Position numbers and translations under genes: made by a program. This document shows positions 51,569-58,924 of a stretch of 64,000 nt of DNA, piece after piece. Location: contig UQTV01000004.1 of assembly GCA_900544095.1 (NCBI GenBank), positions 62,001 through 126,000 of the forward strand, in the 5' to 3' direction. How positions within the stretch are numbered: position 1 is the first letter of the stretch; each line of letters begins with the position of its first letter. The notes under the pieces are model-generated. The model had not been told where the DNA came from. It did not search any database and was given only the letters and a program-made list of their open reading frames with translations. The DNA comes from an uncultured Collinsella sp. Its GTDB lineage: Bacteria; Actinomycetota; Coriobacteriia; Coriobacteriales; Coriobacteriaceae.

Positions 51569-51610
51569 AAAACGCCACCGCCGGAGGGGAGCTCGGCGGT
51601 GGCGTTGTTA
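51569..51610 (-). terminator. Terminator after the second surface protein gene
   Basis: Stem aacgccaccgcc (51571-51582) / ggcggtggcgtt (51595-51606), placed 54 bases past the stop of the minus-strand surface protein gene. Flanking A/T residues support termination on the minus strand. Confidence 0.7.
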
Positions 51611-51663
51611 AACGGTGCTGGGGCTCGGGGCCTTCGCGGGGGCCGCCATGTGCGCAGAGGCGT

Positions 51664-53454
51664 CTAAGAACGCTTACGGCTCGCCATGGTGCCTGCGGCG
51701 ATAGCGGCTGTTCCCGCAAGGACGGTTGCCACGATGGCCGCACCCGAGGTGTCGCCGGTTGCCGCGAGCACGCCGGTAGCCTTGGCTTTCGTGGTTGAAG
51801 CCGCAACGGCCTTGGTCGGCTTTGAGCCCTCAGGCTTGGGGTTCTGCTTGGACTCCGCGGGCTTGCTTTCTGCGGGCTTGGTCTCGTCGGGTTTGGGGTC
51901 TTCCGGCTTGGCTACCTCGGGAGGTGCGATGGTCGTACTTTTGGCGACTGCTTTGATATAGAGGGAGTCGATCGTGGCGTCGCCCGTGCCGATGGCTTGG
52001 CCTGCCTCGTAGATGCCGTCACGGAGCTTGCGATAGTCAATGACCTTGCCGCCTTCGGGCGTCTGGATGGCGGCGTTCTCAATCTTGATGGTGCCGATTG
52101 TCTTGCCGTCAGCGCTCATGGCACGGGCAAAGATTGCCGCTGTATCTCCTTCGGCCGTTACCTTGCTGCGGATGATCGAGATGACTGCGGGTGTGACGCC
52201 CTCGCTGGTCTGGACGATGATGCCGATGTTCTCGCCTTGGGGCTCGGGGCTCGTCTCACCATCTTGGTTTTCGCTGTAGGGGATGGGGCCGTCGCCGTTC
52301 TCGACATAGCGGGCTATGGCCTTGACAACGGAGTCGCTGATGTAGATGTGGCCACCCTCCTCGTTGGGTCGATCGTTTCTGGTGGAGAATGCAGCCGAAA
52401 CCTCGCCTTCCGCAAACGCGTCCACGGTGGAGCCGTTCTTGACGACGATATCGTCTTGGTAGGTGAAGAGGGCAATGGCGTCACCGTATCTGCCTTTACT
52501 TGCGCGGACTGTCACGTTTGCATGATCGAGTGTGATGCCCTTGTGGGCATAGACGCCATATTCAACACCGTTTGCGTTGAGGGAGGCGTTTGTGGCTGCG
52601 AGGCTGCCCTTGGCCTCGACGGCGGCGTCTTTCTCGGAGCTCGCCTTGACCTGGCTGCCGTCCGAGATATTGATGTTGCCGCCGCTCCAAATGGCCTCAC
52701 CATCGGCTGAGCTTGCCTCGACTGTGCCGCCACCCTTGATGGTGAGGTTCTTGTCGGTTCCGATACCCTTGTCCTTGGTAGCCCTGGCGGTGACGGCCCC
52801 GCTGTCGTCAATCGTGATATTGCCGTTTGCCCTGATGCCATCCGATACGCCCGTGGCGTTGACGTTGCCCGAACCTTTGATAGCGAGATCGCCCTCGGCG
52901 TCGATGGCATCAAACCCAGCGCTCGTGGCGTTGACGGATCCGGCTCCGTCGATGTTGATATTACCCGTGGAGAGGATAGCGTCCTCAGTAGATGTCACGC
53001 TGAGCGTGCTGCCCGCGTCGCCTTGGATATTGAGCTCGGCGTTCTCATTCTTGCCATGAGAAGCCTTGATGCCTTCGATCCAGTCGGCAGTGACGATGTT
53101 GTTTCCCGAGTAATTCACGTTGAGCTTGCCTGCGGCCTGGATCTCGCCGCCGTTATAGTTGTTGAGCTTCAAGTCGTCGGCGCCGTCCCACGACCAGGTG
53201 CCGGTCTCGTCGCCCGCCGCAGTGCCGGCGTTGTATTTGGTTTCGCCGACCTTGACCCATTCCGCCGCGAGCGAGACGCTCGGCATGAGCAGCGAGCTCA
53301 CCGTGAGCGCGCACACGGCGCCTACGACGATGCGGCGCGTCACGCGGCGCCAGCTGCCGTGCGCGAGTCCTATGCGACGGCGAACGTCGGGTTCGGCAAC
53401 ATGGGTTCCGGCGGTAGTGTCATTGCGTTTGGGGGTCGTGAACAAGGCTGCCAT
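51664..53454 (-). CDS. LAxTG-anchored beta-helix surface protein, paralogue B
   Basis: A 596-residue secreted protein. A long charged N-region leads to a signal peptide (hydrophobic stretch ending Ser-Leu-Ala-Ala-Glu, about residue 65). Then many imperfect repeats of about 20 residues (types Asp-Ala-Ile-Asp-Ala, Gly-Asn-Ile-Asn-Ile, Lys-Gly-Ser-Gly), indicating a right-handed beta-helix like Cthe_2159-type carbohydrate-binding proteins. A Pro/Lys/Glu-rich linker and the sorting signal Leu-Ala-Ala-Thr-Gly-Asp, a hydrophobic helix and Arg-Lys-Arg-Ser end follow. LAxTG is the predicted substrate of class E sortases. The ATG at 53454 has GGGAG five bases upstream. Confidence 0.85.
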   Translation of the reverse strand: MAALFTTPKRNDTTAGTHVAEPDVRRRIGLAHGSWRRVTRRIVVGAVCALTVSSLLMPSVSLAAEWVKVGETKYNAGTAAGDETGTWSWDGADDLKLNNYNGGEIQAAGKLNVNYSGNNIVTADWIEGIKASHGKNENAELNIQGDAGSTLSVTSTEDAILSTGNINIDGAGSVNATSAGFDAIDAEGDLAIKGSGNVNATGVSDGIRANGNITIDDSGAVTARATKDKGIGTDKNLTIKGGGTVEASSADGEAIWSGGNINISDGSQVKASSEKDAAVEAKGSLAATNASLNANGVEYGVYAHKGITLDHANVTVRASKGRYGDAIALFTYQDDIVVKNGSTVDAFAEGEVSAAFSTRNDRPNEEGGHIYISDSVVKAIARYVENGDGPIPYSENQDGETSPEPQGENIGIIVQTSEGVTPAVISIIRSKVTAEGDTAAIFARAMSADGKTIGTIKIENAAIQTPEGGKVIDYRKLRDGIYEAGQAIGTGDATIDSLYIKAVAKSTTIAPPEVAKPEDPKPDETKPAESKPAESKQNPKPEGSKPTKAVAASTTKAKATGVLAATGDTSGAAIVATVLAGTAAIAAGTMASRKRS

Positions 53455-53597
53455 GGTTGCTCCCGTTCTCATAGGGCCTATACGGCTAGGTTCAGCGTAT
53501 CTGCTGGATGTTGCCGGCGGTAGTGCCGTTTGGAGGGCAAAATGGCCAAAATGGGGGAGAAATAGGCCGCACGCCGGCGCAGGGACCGACGCTAAAA

Positions 53598-53633
53598 GAA
53601 AAGCGCGGGGCCGCATGGCGACTCCGCGCTTTA
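53598..53633 (-). terminator. Terminator copy in the duplicated segment
   Basis: Stem aaagcgcgg (53600-53608) / ccgcgcttt (53623-53631), with a T-rich side on the minus strand. It is a copy of the terminator at 55641-55683 carried along with the duplicated permease 3' end. Confidence 0.7.
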
Positions 53634-53658
53634 TTGTTCAGCTTTTGCAGCCTTGCCC

Positions 53659-53705
53659 TTACGCTACGAAGAAGTAGACGGGGAAGGCAAGGGCTGCGAT
53701 CCACC
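53659..53705 (-). pseudogene. Remnant of the purine permease 3' end
   Basis: Minus-strand sequence encodes Gly-Trp-Ile-Ala-Ala-Leu-Ala-Phe-Pro-Val-Tyr-Phe-Phe-Val-Ala-stop, nearly the same as the last codons of the permease at 55706 (Met-Trp-Ile-Ala-Ala-Leu-Ala-Phe-Leu-Val-Tyr-Phe-Phe-Val-Ala). It has no start and lies between the two surface protein genes. Confidence 0.85.
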
Positions 53706-53725
53706 CGTCCTGTGCGAAAAAGTGT

Positions 53726-55498
53726 TTACGAACGTTTGCGACTCGCCAGGGCGCCTGCGGCGATGGCGGCTGTTCCCGCAAGGGCGGCTGCCACGATGGC
53801 TGCGTTCGAGGTGTCGCCGGTTGCCGCGAGCTTGCCGACGGTCTTGGCTCCCTTGGCTGCAACTGCAACGGTCTTGGTTGTCTTCGTGCCCTCGGACTTG
53901 GAACCCTCGGGCTTGGTCTTGCCGTGCTTTTCCTCGGGCTTGGTCTCCTCGGGAGGCACGATGACCGTGCTCTTGGCGACAGCGGCGTCATAGGGGGAGT
54001 CAATCGTGGCATCGCCCGTGCCAATGGTCTGCCCCGCCTCGTAGACGATGCCGTCGCTGAGCTCTTCCTTGTTGCGATAGTCAATGACTTTGCCGCCTGC
54101 AGGCGTCTGGATGATGGCGTCCTTGATTTCGATGGTGCCGATCGCCTTGCCGTCCGCGCTCATGGCAAGGGCGAAGATAGCCGCCGTGTCTCCCTCGGCC
54201 GTGACCTTGCTGCGGACGATCGAGATGGTCGCGGGCGTGATGCCCTTCTCGGTCTGCGCGAAGATGCCGATGTTCAGGCCCTCGGACTCAGGGATGATTT
54301 CGTCGTTTTGGTCTCCACTGTAGTGGTCGGGGCCGTCGCCGCCGGTCTCGGCATAGCGGGCTATGGCCTTGACAACGGAGTCGCTGATGTAGATATGGCC
54401 ACCCGCTTCGTCGGAGTAGAAATTACTGGTGGAGATTGCAACCGAGAACCTGCCTTCTGCGAGCGCATCCACAGTCGAGCCGTTCTTGATGACGATGTTG
54501 TCCTCATCGGTGAAGAGTGCGCTGGCTTCCCCGCCATCTGAGCTTGCGCGGACCGTCACGGTCGCGCCATCGAGCGTGATGCCCTTGTAGACATAGATGC
54601 CATACCCAACGCCACTTGCGTTGAGGGAAGCGTTCGTGACCGTGAGGCTGTTTTTACCGTCGATGGCGGCGTCTTCCTCGGAGCTTGCCTTGACCTGGCT
54701 GCCACCCGAGATCTCGATGTTGCCGTCGGCCCAAATCGCATTGTCTTTGATAGAGCTTGCCTCTACCTTGCCGCCGCCCTTTATGATGAGGTTCTCGTTA
54801 GCATCGATACCCTGATCCTCGGTGGCCTTGGCGGTGACGGTTCCGCTGTTGTCGATCGTGATGTTGCCGTCGGCCCTGATGCCATCCGAATCGCCCGTGG
54901 CGTTAACGTTTCCCGAGCCCTTGATGGTGACATCGCCCCCGGCATCGATGGCATCGTGCTCGGTGCTCGTGGCGTTGACAGTGCCAGCGCCGTCGATGTT
55001 GATGTTGCCGACGGAAGTGATGGCGTCACGAGAAGATGTCACGTTGAGCGTGCTGGACGCGTCGCCCTGAATATTAAGCTCGGCGTTCTCGTTCGCGCCA
55101 TCCTTAACCTTGATGCCGCGGCCGTTGTCGTTAGTGACGGTGTTGTTGCCCTCGTAGCTCACGTTGAGCTTGCCCGCTGCCTCGATCGCGCCGCCGTTAT
55201 AGCCGTTGAGCTTCATGTCGTCGGCGCCGTCCCAGCTCCAGGTGCCGGCGGCGTCGCCCGCCGCGGTGCCGGCGTTGTATTGGGTGCCGCCGACGTCCAC
55301 CCACTCGGCCGCGAGCGAGACGCTCGGCATGAGCAGCGAACTTACCGTGAGCGCGCATACGGCGCCTACAACGATGCGGCGTGTCACGCGGCGCCAGCTG
55401 CCGTGTGCGAGCAGCGTGCGACGGCGCACGTCGGGCTCGACAAAATGGGCTCCAGAGGTTTTGTCATTGCGCTTGGGGGTCGTGAACAAGGCGGCCAT
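53726..55498 (-). CDS. LAxTG-anchored beta-helix surface protein, paralogue A
   Basis: A 590-residue protein alignable along its length with the one at 51664-53454. It has the same N-region (Met-Ala-Ala-Leu-Phe-Thr-Thr-Pro-Lys-Arg-Asn-Asp), signal peptide, repeated beta-helix turns and sorting end Leu-Ala-Ala-Thr-Gly-Asp-Thr-Ser-Asn followed by a hydrophobic helix and Arg-Lys-Arg-Ser. The linker before the anchor is shorter and richer in Lys-Pro-Glu. It directly follows the permease gene and terminator. The ATG at 55498 has GGGAG five bases upstream. Confidence 0.87.
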   Translation of the reverse strand: MAALFTTPKRNDKTSGAHFVEPDVRRRTLLAHGSWRRVTRRIVVGAVCALTVSSLLMPSVSLAAEWVDVGGTQYNAGTAAGDAAGTWSWDGADDMKLNGYNGGAIEAAGKLNVSYEGNNTVTNDNGRGIKVKDGANENAELNIQGDASSTLNVTSSRDAITSVGNINIDGAGTVNATSTEHDAIDAGGDVTIKGSGNVNATGDSDGIRADGNITIDNSGTVTAKATEDQGIDANENLIIKGGGKVEASSIKDNAIWADGNIEISGGSQVKASSEEDAAIDGKNSLTVTNASLNASGVGYGIYVYKGITLDGATVTVRASSDGGEASALFTDEDNIVIKNGSTVDALAEGRFSVAISTSNFYSDEAGGHIYISDSVVKAIARYAETGGDGPDHYSGDQNDEIIPESEGLNIGIFAQTEKGITPATISIVRSKVTAEGDTAAIFALAMSADGKAIGTIEIKDAIIQTPAGGKVIDYRNKEELSDGIVYEAGQTIGTGDATIDSPYDAAVAKSTVIVPPEETKPEEKHGKTKPEGSKSEGTKTTKTVAVAAKGAKTVGKLAATGDTSNAAIVAAALAGTAAIAAGALASRKRS

Positions 55499-55640
55499 GG
55501 TTACTCCCATCCTCATAGGGCCTATGCGATTACGCCCAGCATATCTGCAGGATGTAGCCGGCGGTAGTGCCGTTTGGAGAGCAAAACGTCCAAAACTTGC
55601 GAAGCAATACATCGCGCGTCCGTGTGGCGCCTGGCTTTAA

Positions 55641-55683
55641 AAGCAAAGCGCGGAGCCGCTCGATGCGACTCCGCGCTTTGCTG
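55641..55683 (-). terminator. Terminator after the purine permease gene
   Basis: Stem aaagcgcgg (55645-55653) / ccgcgcttt (55671-55679) followed by gcttttaaa on the minus strand. Confidence 0.75.
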
Positions 55684-55705
55684 TTTGGTATTGCGAATCT
55701 TGCGC

Positions 55706-57019
55706 CTACGCTACAAAGAAGTAGACGAGGAAGGCAAGGGCTGCGATCCACATGAGCGGCTTGATCTTGGATGCCTCGCCCTTAAAGAGCGCGACGACCA
55801 CGTAGGCGATAAAGCCCAGACCAATGCCGGCAGAGATGGAGTAGGTGAAGGGCACGCCGGCGACAATCATGAACGCCGGGAAGCCCTGCGACACGTCGGA
55901 CCAGTCGATCTCGGAGGCCTCGCTCATCATGAGGTAGCCGACGTAGACCAGAGCACCGCAGGTGGCGGCGCTGGAAACGATGGTGACGATGGGGGAGAAG
56001 AACGCGGCGAGAATGAACAGCACGCCGGTGGTGACGGAGGTGAGGCCCGTGCGGCCACCGTCGGCAGCGCCAGAGGTGGACTCGACGAAGGTGGTGATGG
56101 AGGAGACGCCCATAAAGCCACCGGCAGCAGCGGCCACGGAGTCGACGACCAGGATGGGACGGATGTCCTCGACATTGCCGTCCTCGGTCAAGAACTCGCC
56201 CTGCTTGGCGACGGCCATCGCGGTGCCCATGGTGTCGAAGAAGTCGCTCATGAGCAGCGAGAAGGCAACGACGAGCAGCATCGGGTCGGTCAGGACCTTC
56301 ACGATGGCAAGGTTGCCGTCGGCAGTGCTGGCAAACGGGGCGCCGAAGGTCGAGAAGTCGAGCGGTGCGATGAGGCCCTCGGGCGCATGGGTGACGCCCA
56401 GCGGGATTCCGGCGATAACGGCGACGATGATGCCGATGAGCAGCGAGCCCGGCACGTTGCGGGAAGCCAGGGCAACCGTCACGACGATGGAGATGATGCC
56501 GACGATAAAGGTGGGGGAGGCGATGTCGCCCAGGCCGACGAGCGTACCGGCGCCAGCGGTGATGATGCCGGCGTCGCACAGGCCGATCATGGCGATAAAC
56601 AGGCCCAGACCCACCGAGATGGCGTGGCGCAGGACCACGGGGATGGCGTCCATGATGGCCTCGCGCAGGCCGCAAAGGACGAGCAGCAAGATGACGATAC
56701 CCTCGAGGAAGATAACGCTCATGGCGACGTGCCAGTCACCGCCGCACATGGTGGTGGTGATGCCCGCGATCATGGCGTTGATGCCCAGGCCTGAAGCGCA
56801 GGCGAGCGGGCGGTTTGCGAAGATGCCCATGCAGATGGTCATGATGCCGGCGCCCAGGCAGGTGGCGCAGGCGAGCGCTCCCGCATCAATGCCAGCGCCC
56901 GAGAGCACTGCGGGGTTGACGGCGATGATGTAGGCCATCGCCAGGAATGTTGTCAGTCCAGCGCGAAGTTCGGTCCCGATTGTGGACTTGCGCTCACTGA
57001 CGTGAAAAAGTTCGTCCAT
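55706..57019 (-). CDS. Purine (guanine/hypoxanthine-type) permease, NCS2 family
   Basis: A 437-residue transporter with the AzgA/PbuG-type start Glu-Leu-Arg-Ala-Gly-Leu-Thr-Thr-Phe-Leu-Ala-Met-Ala-Tyr-Ile and the segment Gly-Leu-Gly-Ile-Asn-Ala. Many predicted helices follow. It imports guanine, hypoxanthine or adenine. The ATG at 57019 is preferred: AAGGAAAGGG lies upstream, and a longer opening 15 codons earlier lacks a site. Its 3' end has been copied between the surface protein genes. Confidence 0.88.
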   Translation of the reverse strand: MDELFHVSERKSTIGTELRAGLTTFLAMAYIIAVNPAVLSGAGIDAGALACATCLGAGIMTICMGIFANRPLACASGLGINAMIAGITTTMCGGDWHVAMSVIFLEGIVILLLVLCGLREAIMDAIPVVLRHAISVGLGLFIAMIGLCDAGIITAGAGTLVGLGDIASPTFIVGIISIVVTVALASRNVPGSLLIGIIVAVIAGIPLGVTHAPEGLIAPLDFSTFGAPFASTADGNLAIVKVLTDPMLLVVAFSLLMSDFFDTMGTAMAVAKQGEFLTEDGNVEDIRPILVVDSVAAAAGGFMGVSSITTFVESTSGAADGGRTGLTSVTTGVLFILAAFFSPIVTIVSSAATCGALVYVGYLMMSEASEIDWSDVSQGFPAFMIVAGVPFTYSISAGIGLGFIAYVVVALFKGEASKIKPLMWIAALAFLVYFFVA

Positions 57020-57212
57020 GCATACCCTTTCCTTGTTCGGCCCCGAGTTTAGGCCGATTGACACGAACTCATTTACTATATCGCCTTTACAACCTTGCTG
57101 TTCCTCGCATGTTGATGTTCGGCGCTTTGTAACAGACGGACGGTATTTATCGCATGAAAATGTGTGGGTACCGTATACTTAAGCGGTTACAACGACCCCT
57201 ATGGAGGAACGT

Positions 57213-57632
57213 ATGATTAAAGAGCTTTGCCACGACGAGGCTATCCTGTCCCAGCGTTGCGAGGTTGCGACCGTCGAGGACGAGTCGGTTGCTCAGGACC
57301 TGATCGATACCATCAAGTCGCTCGATGATGCCGGCTGCTTGGCCGCCAACCAGATCGGCGTTACCAAGAAGGTCTGCGTCTACCTGGACGACGCCGGCGA
57401 GCCCCACGTGCTCTACAACCCCCGTCTGGTGTTTGGCCTGGGCGCCAGCAAGATGGAGGAGAGCTGCCTGACGCACGAGGAAGTCACCAAGTCCACGCGC
57501 TATATCAAGTGCAAGGTTGCCTTTGACCAGATCGTCGATGGCAAGATGCGCGAGCGCAAGCAGGACTTTGTGGGCTTCGAGGCGCAGATGGTCCAGCATA
57601 TGATCGACCACTGCCTCGGCAAGCTTGTCTAG
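57213..57632 (+). CDS. Peptide deformylase homologue lacking the catalytic Glu
   Basis: A 139-residue protein of the deformylase family. Motif 1 is Gly-Cys-Leu-Ala-Ala-Asn-Gln (residues 41-47). Motif 2 is Glu-Ser-Cys-Leu-Thr (Cys85 is a metal ligand in the family). Motif 3 should be His-Glu-x-x-His but reads His-Met-Ile-Asp-His (129-133). Both histidine metal ligands remain, yet the catalytic glutamate is methionine. It is probably inactive as a deformylase or has an altered reaction. GGAGG precedes the ATG at 57213. Its stop codon lies inside a 107-bp palindrome. Confidence 0.82.
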   Translation: MIKELCHDEAILSQRCEVATVEDESVAQDLIDTIKSLDDAGCLAANQIGVTKKVCVYLDDAGEPHVLYNPRLVFGLGASKMEESCLTHEEVTKSTRYIKCKVAFDQIVDGKMRERKQDFVGFEAQMVQHMIDHCLGKLV

Positions 57633-57734
57633 GGTGACCACAGCACCACACCTCGCCGCTCACTCGTCGCTTGCGTACCATTAGTACGCGGCGCTCCTCG
57701 TTCGGGGCGATCTGTGGCACTGTGGCACCCTAGA
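57628..57734. repeat. 107-bp palindrome spanning the deformylase-like stop codon
   Basis: The outer arms tctagggtg (57628-57636) and caccctaga (57726-57734) are perfect. An inner stem gcgtac (57673-57678) / gtacgc (57684-57689) and imperfect pairing between them extend it. The TAG of the upstream gene is inside the left arm. It may act as terminator and/or repeat element. Confidence 0.7.
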
Positions 57735-57780
57735 CCGACCTGTTAGGGTGACTTTATTACGTTCATATGTGGTTTTTGGT

Positions 57781-57818
57781 CCGGGCGTGACATTGTTGTC
57801 ATGTCCGGGCTTTTGTGT
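57781..57818 (+). terminator. Hairpin with T-run before the bile salt hydrolase gene
   Basis: CCGG at both ends and a stem built with G-U pairs (gcgtgaca with tgtcatgt) are followed by gcttttgtgttt. The interval 57735-57877 otherwise shows only the start region of the next gene. Confidence 0.55.
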
Positions 57819-57877
57819 TTAGCGCCTTTTTGTTTGGTGACAATAACCTTAGCAGGACCGTAAAGCTAGGAGGCGCT

Positions 57878-58843
57878 ATGTGCACGAGCATTCGATTTAC
57901 CGATAATTCTGGCCACATGTATCTGGGCCGCAACCTCGACTGGAGCTTTGACTACGGCCAACAGGTTCGCGTGATGCCGCGCGGGTTCCACATTCCGTAT
58001 TCGTTTATCGACGATGCGTCGGCGGCACACGCGGTAATCGGCATGTGCATCGATTACAAGAACTATCCCATGTTTTTCGACTGTGGTAACGATGCGGGTC
58101 TGGCTGTGGCGGGGCTCAACTTTCCCGGCTATGCCGAGTATGCCGAGGGCCCTGTCGACGGCAAGAACAATATCGCGGCCTATGAGTTTCCCCTGTGGGT
58201 GGCAGCGACGTTCTCGACGGTCGATGAGGTCGAGGCCGCGCTGCGCGACACGGTGATTGTCGCCAAATCTGCCGGAGAGGGGCTGGGCGTGTCGCTGCTC
58301 CATTGGATTATCGGCGACAGCCAGCGCAGCATCGTGGTCGAGATGATGGCTGACGGCCTGCATGTATACGACGATCCGGTCGACACCCTTGCCAACCAGC
58401 CGACCTTCCCGTGGCACATGGAAAACCTGCGCACCTATATCACCGCCACAAGCGATTTTCCGCAGACGGCGACATGGCGTGGCGCCGAGCTTAAGCCCTA
58501 TGGAGCCGGTGCCGGCATGCGCGGCATTCCGGGCGATTGCTATTCGCCGAGCCGTTTTGTAAAGGCGGCGTACCTCAATGCCAATTACCCGCAAAAGGAG
58601 AGCGAGACCGAAAACGTCGTTCGCATGTTCCGCTCGCTCGAGGGCGTGGTGATGATTGAGGGGGCGTCCAGGATGGGCGATGGCAAGTTCGAGAAGACTA
58701 TCTATACCGGATGCTTTAGCGCGCGCACGGGCAATTATTACTACGCGATGTATGGGGATCCGTCGATTCGTTACGTGAGCCTGATGGATGCCGAGGGCGC
58801 GAGCCCCGATAGGCTCGTGGTTCCCGAGCCGCGTCGTTCGTAG
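57878..58843 (+). CDS. bsh: Bile salt hydrolase (choloylglycine hydrolase)
   Basis: A 321-residue Ntn hydrolase that cleaves the amide of glycine- or taurine-conjugated bile acids. The catalytic Cys2 follows the initiator methionine. Arg18 and Asp21 lie in Gly-Arg-Asn-Leu-Asp-Trp, Asn81 is in Gly-Leu-Asn-Phe-Pro, an Asn is present near 173 and Arg226 in Ser-Pro-Ser-Arg. The pattern fits the BSH subgroup better than penicillin V acylase, though the two are hard to separate by motif alone. AGGAGG precedes the ATG at 57878. Confidence 0.9.
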   Translation: MCTSIRFTDNSGHMYLGRNLDWSFDYGQQVRVMPRGFHIPYSFIDDASAAHAVIGMCIDYKNYPMFFDCGNDAGLAVAGLNFPGYAEYAEGPVDGKNNIAAYEFPLWVAATFSTVDEVEAALRDTVIVAKSAGEGLGVSLLHWIIGDSQRSIVVEMMADGLHVYDDPVDTLANQPTFPWHMENLRTYITATSDFPQTATWRGAELKPYGAGAGMRGIPGDCYSPSRFVKAAYLNANYPQKESETENVVRMFRSLEGVVMIEGASRMGDGKFEKTIYTGCFSARTGNYYYAMYGDPSIRYVSLMDAEGASPDRLVVPEPRRS

Positions 58844-58865
58844 CTCACTGGTCCGTTGCGACATA

Positions 58866-58905
58866 AAACGGCCTCGCACCTCTTATGAGATGCGAGGCCG
58901 TTGTC
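58866..58905. terminator. Terminator between convergent genes
   Basis: Stem acggcctcgca (58868-58878) / tgcgaggccgt (58891-58901) with T residues after it, between bsh and the convergent Kup gene. Confidence 0.75.
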
Positions 58906-58924
58906 GTCAATGGCTGGTGGCGTG

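Noticed and set aside
55574..56794. 406-codon plus-strand frame opposite the purine permease
   Set aside because: It is antisense to a clear permease, of extreme Gly/Asp/His composition, and has no family features.
57020..57150. Purine riboswitch before the NCS2 permease
   Set aside because: The short leader does not show the conserved loop sequences of the purine aptamer.
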